Of a DNA stretch of 52,973 nt, positions 17,601 through 28,089 are shown in pieces; position 1 is the stretch's first letter, and each line of letters opens with the position of its first letter. The notes under the pieces were generated by a model. That model had not been told where the DNA came from. It made no database searches and saw nothing but the letters and a program-made list of their open reading frames with translations. The position numbers and the translations under genes were made by a program. The DNA comes from Candidatus Dormiibacterota bacterium (lineage in GTDB: Bacteria > Chloroflexota > Dormibacteria > Aeolococcales > Aeolococcaceae): the NCBI GenBank assembly GCA_003136295.1, contig PLDZ01000232.1, positions 1-52,973 of the forward strand, read 5' to 3'.

Positions 17601-18182
17601 TGATAGAGTCCGCCGGTCATGGGGCGGTTGTCAACCCAGGTTGAGCAATCCAGACCCGGGGAGTGGTGCACTGCCCGTCGGCCTCCCCGTGTGAACCCGC
17701 GAAACGCCACCTTCGGCGCCATCCGTACTTGCTTCGAGCTGAACACGTCGTGATCGGAACGGCGATCACCGGCTCTGACAATGCCTGCGAATGCATGGAT
17801 GAAGCTCGGCGGCTCGGCCAAACCGGAGGGCACGTGAGCAGGGTTGACACTCCATTGCACGTGGTCCTAGGATTGCGGCGCCGATGGCCTGCTGGCCTGA
17901 CCAGTCGACACAGGAGAAGCGTCGAAGCGTGCACGATAGAACGATCTCGGAGCGCAGGCCGCCTCGTCGCGGGGCCGACCAGGGTGAGTGACGTCGCCCT
18001 ACCCGTGGGTGGGACGTTGCTGGGAGATGTCCCTTGCGCGTTCGCTCCGCGATTGAAGCGGGTTGATCGACACGCGCGTCGCGGTTGCGACACGCACTCT
18101 GTGGGCCTATTCAACGAGGGCCTCTCGGCTTGATGTCAGTACGAGCTACTTTGCAATAGAAATTAGGAGGTCATGGTTCGTG
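17601..18182. other. Divergent intergenic region with a long leader
   Basis: This 580-bp region separates the minus-strand binding-protein operon from the plus-strand ABC importer. Open frames on both strands here lack homology and ribosome sites. It holds one good vegetative promoter-like sequence and AGGAGG (18165-18170) before the importer gene. The ~300-base predicted leader shows no riboswitch class that I recognise. Confidence 0.5.
17844..17873 (+). promoter_or_regulatory. Sigma-70-type promoter candidate for the ABC importer operon
   Basis: TTGACA and TAGGAT are separated by 18 bases. The -35 box is a perfect match and the -10 box matches four of six. Transcription would begin near 17880, about 300 bases ahead of the importer binding-protein gene. 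Prediction from sequence only. Confidence 0.45.
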
Positions 18183-19820
18183 ATGGATCAGAAACTCACG
18201 CGGCGAGGCTTTCTAGAGGGCAGCGGGCTTGCCGCACTCATGGTGGTGGGCGGGCCCGCACTGCTCTCAGCGTGCGGAGCCGCCACCTCAGCGACCAAAG
18301 GCTCGTCGTCGCTACGCATCGGACTACTTACCGACCAAGACACCCTCAACGTCTTCACCTCCGTCGACGCGCCCGAACTCTTCCGCTGCGTCTACGACAA
18401 CCTGATGGCCTATGACGCCCACCTGAATCCGCAACTCCAGCTGGCCAAGACGAAGACGGCTAGTGCGGACGGTAAGACGCTCACGTACACACTGCAACCT
18501 GGAGCGAAATTCCACGACGGAACTCCGGTGACCTCGGCGGATGTCAAATTCAGCTACGACCTCGTCGTGAAGACCGGTTTGAGCGGCGCAGCATTCTTCA
18601 TCCATACTCTCGTATCCACCGCAGCCCCAGATCCCGGCACGTTTGTAGCGACGTTCAGCGATCCTCCGGCCGACGATCCAGGTCTCTTTGTGCCCATCGT
18701 GCCGCAACATATCTGGGGCTCACTCGCTAAAGGTAAGATTGCCGCGTTCACCAACGATGCCATGATCGGATCAGGACCATTCAAATTCGTTGAATGGAAG
18801 CACGGCCAATCCTGGAAAATCGAGCGGAATCCTGATTACTGGGGCACCAAGGCCGGTCTCGAGTCCGCCAGCTGGATCGTCTTTCAGAACGAGGAGACTC
18901 TTGCGCTCGCACTTCGACAGGGAGAGATCGACCTCACTTATCCACTCACCGCCACCATCTTTGCCGGCCTCCGAAATACGTCGAACGTTGACGCGGTCCG
19001 GTATCAGGCGATTGAGTTCGTTCACTTCGGGTTCAACTTGTCGACCAATCCGAAATCGACCGGGAATCCGCTGCTGCGAGACAAGGTCATTCGCCAAGCG
19101 ATGGCCTACGGAACGGATAAGAACAAGATCGTTCAACTGGTGCTCGAGGGCTACGGTACGCCCGGCACTACGGTGATCATGCCCGCCTTCAGTGAGTGGT
19201 TTCTCAACATTCCAGCCTCGGAGCAATACGCATACAACCCTCAGCTCGCCAACAGCATTCTCGACCAAGCGGGATACGCGCAGACCAGCAGCGGCATCCG
19301 ACAGAGCCCTGGGGGCAAACCACTGCACTTCAGACTCTTCGCATCCACTGTCATCCCTCTGCTTGCGCCGGCGGCTCAGCTCCTGATACCGATGATGAAG
19401 GCGATCGGCATACAGATGGATCTCACCACGATGTCCGATCCGTCGCTTTCGAATCAGGTATTCACGCTGATCGACTATGACGCCTTCGTGTGGGACTGGT
19501 TCTCCACACCTACCCCGACCTTCATGTTGTCTGTCGAGACGACCGGGGCAATCGGAACGCTGTCGGACACGTACTACAGCAATCCGGCGTACGACCAACT
19601 GGTCGCCCTTGAGGCGAAGACCACCGACTTGAAGACACGGCAGCAGCTCGTCTACGAGGCGCAGAAGATCTTCTATGAAGATGCCGCGTACATCATTCTC
19701 TTCTACCTCGACGCTCTGATGGCACACCGCACGGATACGATTGCGGGATGGTCAAACGTCCCCGGCGGGATCGTGAACAACAACACCGCAGCAGGGATCG
19801 TCAACCTCAAGCCAGCATGA
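18183..19820 (+). CDS. ABC transporter substrate-binding lipoprotein, family 5 (oligopeptide type)
   Basis: A 545-residue extracytoplasmic binding protein of the DppA/OppA family. The N-terminus carries a twin-arginine motif (TRRGFLEG, Arg7-Arg8), a hydrophobic stretch and a lipobox LLSAC with Cys31. It is thus a Tat-exported lipoprotein anchored outside the membrane. The mature part shows the family sequence YTLQPGAKFHDGTPVTSADVKFSYD and further SBP_bac_5 blocks (IERNPDYWG; LRDKVIRQAMAYGTDK). AGGAGG stands 12 bases upstream; GTG 18180 is an equally possible start one codon earlier. It heads the importer operon. The ligand may be a peptide, a sugar or a cationic compound, as for other family 5 proteins. 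Confidence 0.93.
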   Translation: MDQKLTRRGFLEGSGLAALMVVGGPALLSACGAATSATKGSSSLRIGLLTDQDTLNVFTSVDAPELFRCVYDNLMAYDAHLNPQLQLAKTKTASADGKTLTYTLQPGAKFHDGTPVTSADVKFSYDLVVKTGLSGAAFFIHTLVSTAAPDPGTFVATFSDPPADDPGLFVPIVPQHIWGSLAKGKIAAFTNDAMIGSGPFKFVEWKHGQSWKIERNPDYWGTKAGLESASWIVFQNEETLALALRQGEIDLTYPLTATIFAGLRNTSNVDAVRYQAIEFVHFGFNLSTNPKSTGNPLLRDKVIRQAMAYGTDKNKIVQLVLEGYGTPGTTVIMPAFSEWFLNIPASEQYAYNPQLANSILDQAGYAQTSSGIRQSPGGKPLHFRLFASTVIPLLAPAAQLLIPMMKAIGIQMDLTTMSDPSLSNQVFTLIDYDAFVWDWFSTPTPTFMLSVETTGAIGTLSDTYYSNPAYDQLVALEAKTTDLKTRQQLVYEAQKIFYEDAAYIILFYLDALMAHRTDTIAGWSNVPGGIVNNNTAAGIVNLKPA

Positions 19821-20362
19821 CGTACACGAAGATGTCGACGGCGCCAGCGAGTGAGCTCAATCTCAATTCGGAGTACATCAGGCGTGATCAACTCAGGCTG
19901 CCTGATCGACTTCTCGCCATTCTCAATGCAATGGATCAGCGTGTACCGGGGGTTCCGATCACGCGCTACGAGCATTCACTGCAATCGGCAACCCGGGCAT
20001 TTCGCTCCGGGAACGACGAGGAGTACGTCGTCGCCGCGCTGTTTCACGATATCGGTGATGATCTCGCCCCCTACTACCACGGCGAGTATTGCGCCGCCAT
20101 CCTCCGCCCCTACGTTTCAGAGAAGCTGTGCTGGATCGTCGAGACACACGCAACCTTCCAGCTCTTCCACTACGGGCATAAGGTTGGCCTCGATCGCAAT
20201 GCCCGGGATCAGTACCGGGATCATCCGTGGTATGCCGACGCGGTGGAGTTCTGCGCCAAGTACGATCAGAACTGCTTCGACGCAGAGTACGAGTCACTCC
20301 CGCTGGAGTTCTTCGAGCCGATGGTGCGACGGGTCTTCGCCGAACCGACCTACGTCCAATAG
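19817..20362 (+). CDS. HD-domain protein (possible di-iron oxygenase or hydrolase)
   Basis: A 181-residue HD-domain protein. Metal-ligand candidates are His53 (YEHSLQSATRA), His77-Asp78 (ALFHDIGDD), His88, His111 (ETHATFQ) and Asp150. The spacing His53-to-His77 (24) and the YEHxLQ motif resemble PhnZ-type HD oxygenases, which use two irons to cleave C-C, C-P or C-N bonds; a phosphohydrolase role is also possible. The ATG overlaps the stop of the binding-protein gene (ATGA), so it is translated with the importer. It sits between binding protein and permeases, which is unusual. It probably acts on the imported compound. Confidence 0.8.
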   Translation: MTYTKMSTAPASELNLNSEYIRRDQLRLPDRLLAILNAMDQRVPGVPITRYEHSLQSATRAFRSGNDEEYVVAALFHDIGDDLAPYYHGEYCAAILRPYVSEKLCWIVETHATFQLFHYGHKVGLDRNARDQYRDHPWYADAVEFCAKYDQNCFDAEYESLPLEFFEPMVRRVFAEPTYVQ

Positions 20363-20427
20363 GCACGGCGCAGAGGCAAGGCGTGCCCAAGGGGTTCGGG
20401 AACCACGTCACGTTCCCTTGTTTCCTT
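20362..20427 (+). terminator. Two hairpins between the HD gene and the permease gene
   Basis: GGCACG pairs with CGTGCC (20362-20387). GGGAAC pairs with GTTCCC (20398-20417, eight-base loop), and TTGTTTCCTT follows. This could weaken transcription so that the binding protein and HD protein are made in excess over the membrane subunits, or protect mRNA ends. Stems are short, so confidence is limited. Confidence 0.35.
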
Positions 20428-20498
20428 CCGGTCGGAGGAGCCGCTTGTCAGCCCTTCCTCTATCACCGGTCCGATGACACCAGCGGCAAGCGGTTGCG

Positions 20499-21473
20499 AT
20501 GACCACTGCGAGCCGCATCAGCAGCCGGATCGGCCAGACGGTCCTGACGCTGTTCATCGTCGTGACCTTCAACTTCTGGTTGTTTCGACTGCTGCCTGGT
20601 AACTTCACGCAACTCCTCTCCAGAGCAGGGGCCCTCGACCCGGCGGCAGTGGCCAGCCTGAAGCAGTCGTTTGGATTGGACAAGAGCCCCGTTGAGCAGT
20701 ACGTCCTCTACATCAAGAATCTGGTGACCTTTAACTGGGGTACGTCGTACGTGAGCCACCAGCCTGTGTTTCAGATGGTCTTCCAGGCTCTCGTCAACAC
20801 GATCGTTTTGATTACGGTTGCCTACATTCTGACGGTGATCATCGGCGTCGCATTGGGCGTGTTCGCCGGACGGAGAGCAGGACGCCTAGCCGACTCGGTC
20901 ACCGTCACTACCTCGCTGGCGCTCTGGAGCGTACCCACCTTCTGGCTGGGTCTCGTCCTGGTGTTCATCTTCAGCGTGTGGTTCGTCGGACTGCCTGTAT
21001 CTGGAATGACCACTTACGCAGCAACCTACAGCACGCCCTTTGATCAGGTCGTCGATATCGGCTTACATCTCATCCTTCCGACCATCACGTTGGTGATCAG
21101 CAGCATCGCGCAGTACACGCTGATCATGCGCAACTCGCTGGTCACTGTCCTTGACGAGGACTACGTAACCACGGCTCGGGCGAAAGGCCTTTCCAGTCGG
21201 AGGGTTCTTTGGCGCCATGCCGTACCCAATGCTCTCCTGCCCACATTCACGCTCACCTGGCTCAACATTGGCATCTTTCTCTCAACGACGCTTCAAGTCG
21301 AGGTCGTGTTCTCTTGGCCCGGCCTCGGCTCCCTGATCTTCCAGTCCGTGAACCAACGAGACTACCCGGTGCTCGAAGTCTCATTCCTGACCATCGCTGT
21401 GGTGGTCATCGCCGCGAATCTTCTCAATGACCTCCTATACCCGTTGCTCGACCCGAGGATTGCGCGCCGATGA
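20499..21473 (+). CDS. ABC transporter permease, DppB type
   Basis: A 324-residue inner-membrane permease with six hydrophobic segments. The N-terminal FRLLPGN motif is typical of DppB/OppB. The EAA loop, which docks the ATPase, reads DYVTTARAKGLSSRRVLWRHAVPNALLP (about 216-243). The C-terminus VEVVFSWPGLGSL is another family mark. It ends with ATGA overlapping the next permease. The gap of 136 bp from the HD gene holds two hairpins; no separate promoter was recognised, so it is most likely the same operon. Confidence 0.95.
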   Translation: MTTASRISSRIGQTVLTLFIVVTFNFWLFRLLPGNFTQLLSRAGALDPAAVASLKQSFGLDKSPVEQYVLYIKNLVTFNWGTSYVSHQPVFQMVFQALVNTIVLITVAYILTVIIGVALGVFAGRRAGRLADSVTVTTSLALWSVPTFWLGLVLVFIFSVWFVGLPVSGMTTYAATYSTPFDQVVDIGLHLILPTITLVISSIAQYTLIMRNSLVTVLDEDYVTTARAKGLSSRRVLWRHAVPNALLPTFTLTWLNIGIFLSTTLQVEVVFSWPGLGSLIFQSVNQRDYPVLEVSFLTIAVVVIAANLLNDLLYPLLDPRIARR

Positions 21474-22375
21474 CGACCGTCGTGCTGTCGCAGCCACCGG
21501 GGCCGGTAACCGGGGAACAGACTCCGGCCGTCGAGCGCGGCACCTTGGCCCGACTGGCTCGTCGGAGGATGGTCCAGATCGGCGTCGGCGGCTTGGGCTT
21601 ATTCGTCGTCCTGGCGATCGCGGGACAACTGCTCACGGTCAATGGCATTGCCACGGGCTCGACGGCCGCCTCCATTTTCAACCCTCCGTCGCTGCAGCAT
21701 CTCATGGGTACCGACGAACTCGGTCGCGATGTGTTGACCGAGCTATCCGCAGGCGCGCTGGTTTCTCTGATTGTTGGCATCGCAGCCACCGCAATCGCGG
21801 TCGTGGTCGGAACGCTGGTCGGCTTACTCGCCGGCTTCTTCCGGGGCTGGCTAGAAGTGGTACTGATGCGTTTCACCGACGCCATGCTGACGGTCCCCTC
21901 GCTTCCGCTCATCATCGTCCTCGCGGCGGTGGTGGGCCAGGGTCTCGGGCAGATCGTGCTGGTCATCGGTCTCACCAGCTGGGCCGGGATGGCGAGGCTG
22001 ATCCGTTCCGAGGTCCTGAGTCTGAGAGAGCGGGCATTCGTGCTGCGCGCACGGTCTGTTGGTGTCCCACCGCTGCGGATCATGCGGGTCCACCTCCTGC
22101 CCCAGATCCTGCCTCTCGTGATTGCAAATACGGTCCTGATCTCAGCTGCTGCAATCCTCGCCGAGGCAACGCTGAGCTTCCTCGGCCTCGGCGTGCACAC
22201 GAGGCCGTCATGGGGACTCATGCTCAACAACGCCTTCAAGTCCGGCGCTGCCGGACGCGGGGCGTTCTGGTATGTCCTGCCCCCTGGCTTGTGCATCGCA
22301 ATCCTCGTCCTGTCCCTCTCATTCATTGGACACGCCATCAACGAAGAGCTGAGTCCGAGGCGCCAACGCCAGTGA
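21470..22375 (+). CDS. ABC transporter permease, DppC type
   Basis: A 301-residue partner permease with six membrane segments. It shows the family block LMGTDELGRDVLTELSAGA (about 82-100) and an EAA loop RAFVLRARSVGVPPLRIMRVHLLPQ. The C-terminal region SFLGLGVHTRPSWGLML is also typical. It overlaps the DppB-type gene by four bases (ATGA) and the ATPase gene by four bases (GTGA). Together with DppB it forms the heterodimeric channel of the importer. Confidence 0.95.
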   Translation: MTTVVLSQPPGPVTGEQTPAVERGTLARLARRRMVQIGVGGLGLFVVLAIAGQLLTVNGIATGSTAASIFNPPSLQHLMGTDELGRDVLTELSAGALVSLIVGIAATAIAVVVGTLVGLLAGFFRGWLEVVLMRFTDAMLTVPSLPLIIVLAAVVGQGLGQIVLVIGLTSWAGMARLIRSEVLSLRERAFVLRARSVGVPPLRIMRVHLLPQILPLVIANTVLISAAAILAEATLSFLGLGVHTRPSWGLMLNNAFKSGAAGRGAFWYVLPPGLCIAILVLSLSFIGHAINEELSPRRQRQ

Positions 22376-23334
22376 GTCTCCTCGCGGTCACGGATCTCAG
22401 CATCGACTACGCGCAGCTCGGAGGCGCAACTCGCGCCGTCACCTCAGCGTCATTCTCCATGGGTACGGGCTCGTCGATCGGCCTGGTTGGCGAGTCGGGG
22501 TCAGGAAAGACGACCCTTGCTTTGAGCCTCCTCGGCCTCCTTCCCGCCAACGGCCGGGTTGCTTCGGGTGAGATCCACTATGCAGACGAGAGCGTTTCTC
22601 AATACTCCGAGACTCAGTGGCGCAGGCTTCGCTGGACCAAGGCCGCTCTCGTCTTCCAGGGCGGGATGAACGCCCTGAATCCGGTCAGACGTATCGTTGA
22701 CCAGATCGTCGAGCCAATGCTGGTACATGGAACCGAAACCACGAAGCAGGCTGCGACTCAACGAGCGATCGAGCTTCTCGCAAGGGTTGGCATTCCAGCC
22801 TCGCGGGCTCGCGACTTCCCTCACGAATACTCCGGGGGAATGCGTCAGCGCGCCGGCATCGCCATGGCGCTCGCCTGCAAGCCCCAGCTTCTGATCGCCG
22901 ACGAGCCTGCCACCGCGATCGACGTCGTTGTCCAGGCACAGATCATCCGGCTCCTGGCGGAGTTGCGGGAATCACTTGGTCTCGCCCTCCTGATCATCAC
23001 GCACGATCTGGGTGTCGTGGCTCAATTGTGTGACGACGTCATCGTCATGTACGCCAGTGAGATCGTCGAGTCGGCATCTGTGCGGGGCATTTTCCACAAT
23101 CCGAAGCATCCGTACACCAAACAACTACTGGAGTCGGTTCCTCGCTTCTCCGGCCTGCGCGGCGTCGGCGCGGGGATCTCTGGGCAGCCCCCGTCTTTGA
23201 CCAACCCACCAACCGGCTGCCGCTTTCATCCACGCTGCCCCAGCGTGTTCTCCCCGTGTGCAACAGAGCATCCGCCCGCGAGTCGCCTCGCCGAGAAGCA
23301 TGTGGTGGCTTGCCACCTGTACGGCCATGACTGA
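22372..23334 (+). CDS. ABC transporter ATP-binding protein, DppD type
   Basis: A 320-residue ATPase. Walker A is GESGSGKT (about 40-47), the signature is YSGGMRQR, Walker B is LLIADEPATAID, and the H-loop is ITHDLG. The C-terminal oligopeptide-type extension has the Cys pattern GCRFHPRCPSVFSPC, which in some relatives binds a 4Fe-4S cluster. The GTG start overlaps the DppC-type stop by four bases. The open frame runs further back to 21427, but that part is a shadow of the permease gene. Its partner is the next gene. Confidence 0.95.
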   Translation: MSLLAVTDLSIDYAQLGGATRAVTSASFSMGTGSSIGLVGESGSGKTTLALSLLGLLPANGRVASGEIHYADESVSQYSETQWRRLRWTKAALVFQGGMNALNPVRRIVDQIVEPMLVHGTETTKQAATQRAIELLARVGIPASRARDFPHEYSGGMRQRAGIAMALACKPQLLIADEPATAIDVVVQAQIIRLLAELRESLGLALLIITHDLGVVAQLCDDVIVMYASEIVESASVRGIFHNPKHPYTKQLLESVPRFSGLRGVGAGISGQPPSLTNPPTGCRFHPRCPSVFSPCATEHPPASRLAEKHVVACHLYGHD

Positions 23335-24409
23335 CGCTCTTGTCGCCATCCGAGGACTAGAGGTGGTGTTTGCGCGGGTCCGTTCCAGCGCTGATGGCGC
23401 GTCGAGTGTCTCAGCGGTCGCGGGTATCGACCTCGACATTCTCCGAGGCGAGACGCTCTGCTTGGTTGGTGAGTCGGGATCTGGGAAGACGACCACCGCG
23501 CGCGCAATCGGCCGCCTCGTCGCTCCTACCGCAGGGTCGATCCGCATTGATGATATCGACATCGCCAAGCTCCGAGGCACGCGGTTGCGTGATTTTCGCC
23601 GCCGCGTTCAGTTCGTGTTTCAGGATCCGTTCGAGTCACTGAACCCGCGGCAGCGAATCGGCGACATCGTGGCGGAGCCGCTGGTGGTGCATCAGGTATT
23701 GAGAACGAAGTCCGAGATCCAGGATCGTGTCTGGAAAAGCCTCGAGGAGTGCGGCTTGACGCCCGGCCGCGACTACGCGCGGAGATACCCACATGAGCTC
23801 TCCGGGGGGCAGCGGCAGCGTGTGTGCATTGCCACGGCGGCTATACTCGAGCCCGAACTGCTGATAGCCGACGAGCCGGTATCCATGCTCGATGTCTCTG
23901 TGAGGTCGGGCATCATCCGCCTCCTGTTGAGCCTTCGAAAGGTTCACCAGATGACCCTGCTGTTCGTCACGCACGATCTGTCGCTTGCGTGGGCTATCGG
24001 GGACCGGGTAGCGGTCATGTATGCGGGGCGACTGATGGAGCTTGGGTCAGCCGAACAGGTGATCACCGAACCAAAGCATCCCTATACCAGCGCGCTCGTG
24101 ACCGCCATCCCAGAGGCTGATCCAGACTTGCCCCTGCGCCCGATGAATCTCGTGGGAGAAGGCGCATCCTCAACTTCCATAACAGGCTGCTGTTTCCGAT
24201 TGCGATGCCCCTATGCGCAAGAAGTGTGCGCCACCTCAGTGCCACCGCTGGCGGACACAGGTCACGGTCACCTGACTGCTTGCGTCCGCCACGCGGAGAT
24301 CAGTAGTGGCCTGCCGACGATCGTGATGGGGACAACGGCAGCAGAACCACTCGCGTCCGAACCTGGCGACTCTGATCGGATGACAGCATCCGACACAACC
24401 ACCCGCTGA
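23327..24409 (+). CDS. ABC transporter ATP-binding protein, DppF type
   Basis: A 360-residue ATPase. Walker A is GESGSGKT (48-55), the signature is LSGGQRQR, Walker B is LLIADEPVSMLD, and the H-loop is VTHDLS. The oligopeptide-type C-terminal domain ends with GCCFRLRCPYAQEVC, again a Cys-rich motif. It starts at the ATG that overlaps the DppD-type stop by eight bases. The last 40 residues after this motif are an unusual hydrophilic tail with no recognised role. With the other four genes it completes an importer of the peptide/nickel/opine class. Confidence 0.95.
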   Translation: MTDALVAIRGLEVVFARVRSSADGASSVSAVAGIDLDILRGETLCLVGESGSGKTTTARAIGRLVAPTAGSIRIDDIDIAKLRGTRLRDFRRRVQFVFQDPFESLNPRQRIGDIVAEPLVVHQVLRTKSEIQDRVWKSLEECGLTPGRDYARRYPHELSGGQRQRVCIATAAILEPELLIADEPVSMLDVSVRSGIIRLLLSLRKVHQMTLLFVTHDLSLAWAIGDRVAVMYAGRLMELGSAEQVITEPKHPYTSALVTAIPEADPDLPLRPMNLVGEGASSTSITGCCFRLRCPYAQEVCATSVPPLADTGHGHLTACVRHAEISSGLPTIVMGTTAAEPLASEPGDSDRMTASDTTTR

Positions 24410-24422
24410 GAGGAGACGAGCA

Positions 24423-25445
24423 TTGGATACGCCTGTCATCACGACCATCGACATCGACTCACCGGGACGGCATTTTGGGCTACTCCGGGTTCCGCGTTCG
24501 ACGAACGAGGGTGGCTGGTCCAGCCTTGACGTGCCTGTCGCCTCATTCATCAACGGAGCCGGACCCACCGCCCTTGTCATGGGTGGCAACCACGGCGATG
24601 AGCCCGAGGGAATGATCGCCTGCTATGACCTCATACACCGCATCCATCTCGGCGATGTCCGAGGCCGACTGATCGTGATCCCCTGTCTATCCCCAGATGC
24701 CGCTCGTGGTAACAGCCGCTTGTGGCCCTCGGGTGCGAACTTCAATCGGTCCTTTCCAGGCTCCGCGACCGGCGACACCAACGAGCAGCTCGCTGACTAC
24801 CTGAGTCGCTACCTCATTCCAATAGCCGATACGGTCGTCGACATGCACGCCGGCGGTAGATCTGGCGTCTGCCTTCCGTGGTCCGAAATGCACCCAGTCG
24901 ACGACCCCGATCAACGCAAGAGAATGGTCGAGGCGATGCTCGCGTGGAACTCCGACTGGCATTTCATCTATATCGACATCGCCGGTAGTGGCCTGCTTGC
25001 CGGCGAGGCCGAACGGCAGGGCAAGACTCATGTCAGCACCGAACTCAGAGGTGGTGGCACCATCCTCCGGGACAGTCTTGACATCGCTCGCGACGGTCTC
25101 ATGAACGTCCTGAGGCAGCAGGGAGTGCTGCGCGGCGAGGTCGCGAAGCGGGCTTCTTTAGGCAAGCCGCCGCCGACCATCCTTCGAGCGATCGATCGGG
25201 CCGACTATCTGCAAGCGCCCGAGTCGGGCTACTTCGAGCCTTTGGTCGCTCTCGGCGAGCGCGTCAATGAGGGTCAGCGCGTCGGGCTGATCCACTTCCT
25301 CGAGCGTCCAGATCGCACACCCGAACCCATCATCGCCCAGACGAGTGGCCTCGCCTGCAGCCACCGTGCGATATTCCGCACCGAACAGGGCGATTGCGTG
25401 GTTGTGGTGGGCCAACCGGTGACCCTCGAGGAGGCGTTGTCGTGA
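24423..25445 (+). CDS. AstE/AspA-family zinc deacylase (DoeB-like)
   Basis: A 340-residue metal-dependent deacylase of the succinylglutamate desuccinylase/aspartoacylase family. Zinc ligands are His57 and Glu60 in GGNHGDEPEG, and His142 in VDMHAGG. The ARGNSRL and NFNRSFPG segments match the substrate-carboxylate region. The length and the C-terminal beta domain (YLQAPESGYFEPLVALGERV) resemble DoeB, which removes acetyl from N-acetyl-diaminobutyrate in ectoine breakdown. The TTG start has AGGAG seven bases upstream and lies 13 bp after the ATPase gene, so it is in the importer operon. It probably frees an amino compound from an imported N-acyl form; the substrate is not known. Confidence 0.88.
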   Translation: MDTPVITTIDIDSPGRHFGLLRVPRSTNEGGWSSLDVPVASFINGAGPTALVMGGNHGDEPEGMIACYDLIHRIHLGDVRGRLIVIPCLSPDAARGNSRLWPSGANFNRSFPGSATGDTNEQLADYLSRYLIPIADTVVDMHAGGRSGVCLPWSEMHPVDDPDQRKRMVEAMLAWNSDWHFIYIDIAGSGLLAGEAERQGKTHVSTELRGGGTILRDSLDIARDGLMNVLRQQGVLRGEVAKRASLGKPPPTILRAIDRADYLQAPESGYFEPLVALGERVNEGQRVGLIHFLERPDRTPEPIIAQTSGLACSHRAIFRTEQGDCVVVVGQPVTLEEALS

Positions 25446-25527
25446 AAGGGTGCAGAACGACATCCTTGCGCGGTCCGCAGCCGTTGGCAACGTCTAGCTC
25501 CGCCCAAAGCGTCGGAGTCGCGAGGTG

Positions 25528-26820
<1,293 letters not shown>

Positions 26821-26926
26821 ACCACACAACTACCGACACGCAAGACGGCGCTCCGCTTCTCAACTCCACCACATGCTGCACCGATTTCGCCCGGCAGCTT
26901 TCTACCACTAAGTTCAGGACCAGTTC

Positions 26927-28048
26927 ATGAAGATTACCGAAGTCAGAGTCATTCATCTCCGACTGCCAGTCGTCAACGATCGCGCTGACGCCACCCAGGA
27001 TGCGCTCATCGTCAAGGTGGAGACCGACGCGGGGATTACGGGCATCGGCCAGGTTGACGCAAGCCCCATCGCTTGCATGGGTGCCATCGTGGCGCCCATG
27101 TCGTGGACCCTGGCGCGAGGCTTACGCGAGTGTGTGTTGGGTGAGGATCCGATGGAGCGGGAGAGGCTCTGGCATCGGATGTACGAAGGCAGCATCTACT
27201 ATGGTCGCCGCGGCGTTGCCATCGAGGCAATGAGTGGCATCGATCTGGCCCTCTGGGACATCGCGGGCAAGGCACTCAACGTGCCAGCCTACAAGTTGGC
27301 GGGTGGCGGTTTTCACAAGCGCATACGCGCGTACTCGAGCTTCCTCTGGGGAGACACACCCGAGGAGTCGGCTCAGGCTGCGAGCCAATTCATCGCTCAA
27401 GGGTTTACAGCGTGCAAGTTCGGCTGGAACAACTGGGGCAAGGATTGGGCCCGCGACGAGGCACAGCTGGCGGCAGTTCGCGAAGCGGTCGGGCCGTCCG
27501 TCGACATCATGGTCGATGCCGGGCTGGGATACCCAGACGCCAAGAGTGCGATTCAGATGGCGCGCCGCCTCGAGAAGTACAACCCATACTGGTTCGAGGA
27601 GCCGTTGCGACCGGACGACTACGACGGCTACGCCAAGATCGCCACGGCGACCTCGCTGAGAGTTGCGGCCGGGGAGGAGGAGACCAGCCGCCTGTCCTAT
27701 CTCGATCTCATGGACCGGGGCAATGTGGATGTCGTGCAGCTCGATGTGTGTCGCGTCGGCGGTCTCACCGAGGCGCTGAAGATCGGCTGGCTCGCTTACG
27801 ACCGCGGCCGGCTGGTGATCAATCACTCATACAGTACCGACATCAATCACGCGGCCGCACTCCATTTCCTCGCCTGCATGCCGCACACGCAGGTACTCGA
27901 GTTCTGCGTGGAGCCCAGTCCGTTGCTGACTGAGCTGGTGCGCAACCCGCTGAAGGCGGTCGACGGGTACGTCGCCGTGCCAGAAGAACCTGGCCTGGGG
28001 ATCGAGCTCAATGAGAGCGTTGTCGAGCGCTACCGGGTTCCCGCCTGA
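26927..28048 (+). CDS. Mandelate racemase/muconate lactonizing enzyme-family dehydratase
   Basis: A 373-residue enolase-superfamily enzyme, distinct from the FucD-like protein. The capping domain spans residues 1-120 or so (YYGRRGVAIEAMSGIDLALWDIAGK). Barrel residues are Lys in ACKFGWNNWG, the metal ligands Asp (IMVDAGLGY), Glu (WFEEPLRPDD) and Glu (AAGEEE), and His in INHSYS. The second-strand motif has one Lys rather than the KxK pair, which points to an acid-sugar dehydratase or racemase of the MR subgroup, not to an MLE. It is preceded by AGGA about nine bases upstream. It is the last gene of the run and converges with the transketolase-like gene. Confidence 0.88.
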   Translation: MKITEVRVIHLRLPVVNDRADATQDALIVKVETDAGITGIGQVDASPIACMGAIVAPMSWTLARGLRECVLGEDPMERERLWHRMYEGSIYYGRRGVAIEAMSGIDLALWDIAGKALNVPAYKLAGGGFHKRIRAYSSFLWGDTPEESAQAASQFIAQGFTACKFGWNNWGKDWARDEAQLAAVREAVGPSVDIMVDAGLGYPDAKSAIQMARRLEKYNPYWFEEPLRPDDYDGYAKIATATSLRVAAGEEETSRLSYLDLMDRGNVDVVQLDVCRVGGLTEALKIGWLAYDRGRLVINHSYSTDINHAAALHFLACMPHTQVLEFCVEPSPLLTELVRNPLKAVDGYVAVPEEPGLGIELNESVVERYRVPA

Positions 28049-28089
28049 CGAGAGCACAGAGAACCCGTGACCGCAGGCGACCTACGGCT

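Noticed and set aside
21427..22371. Long N-terminal extension of the DppD-type ATPase frame
   Set aside because: It overlaps the DppC-type permease in another frame; the GTGA overlap gives a better start.
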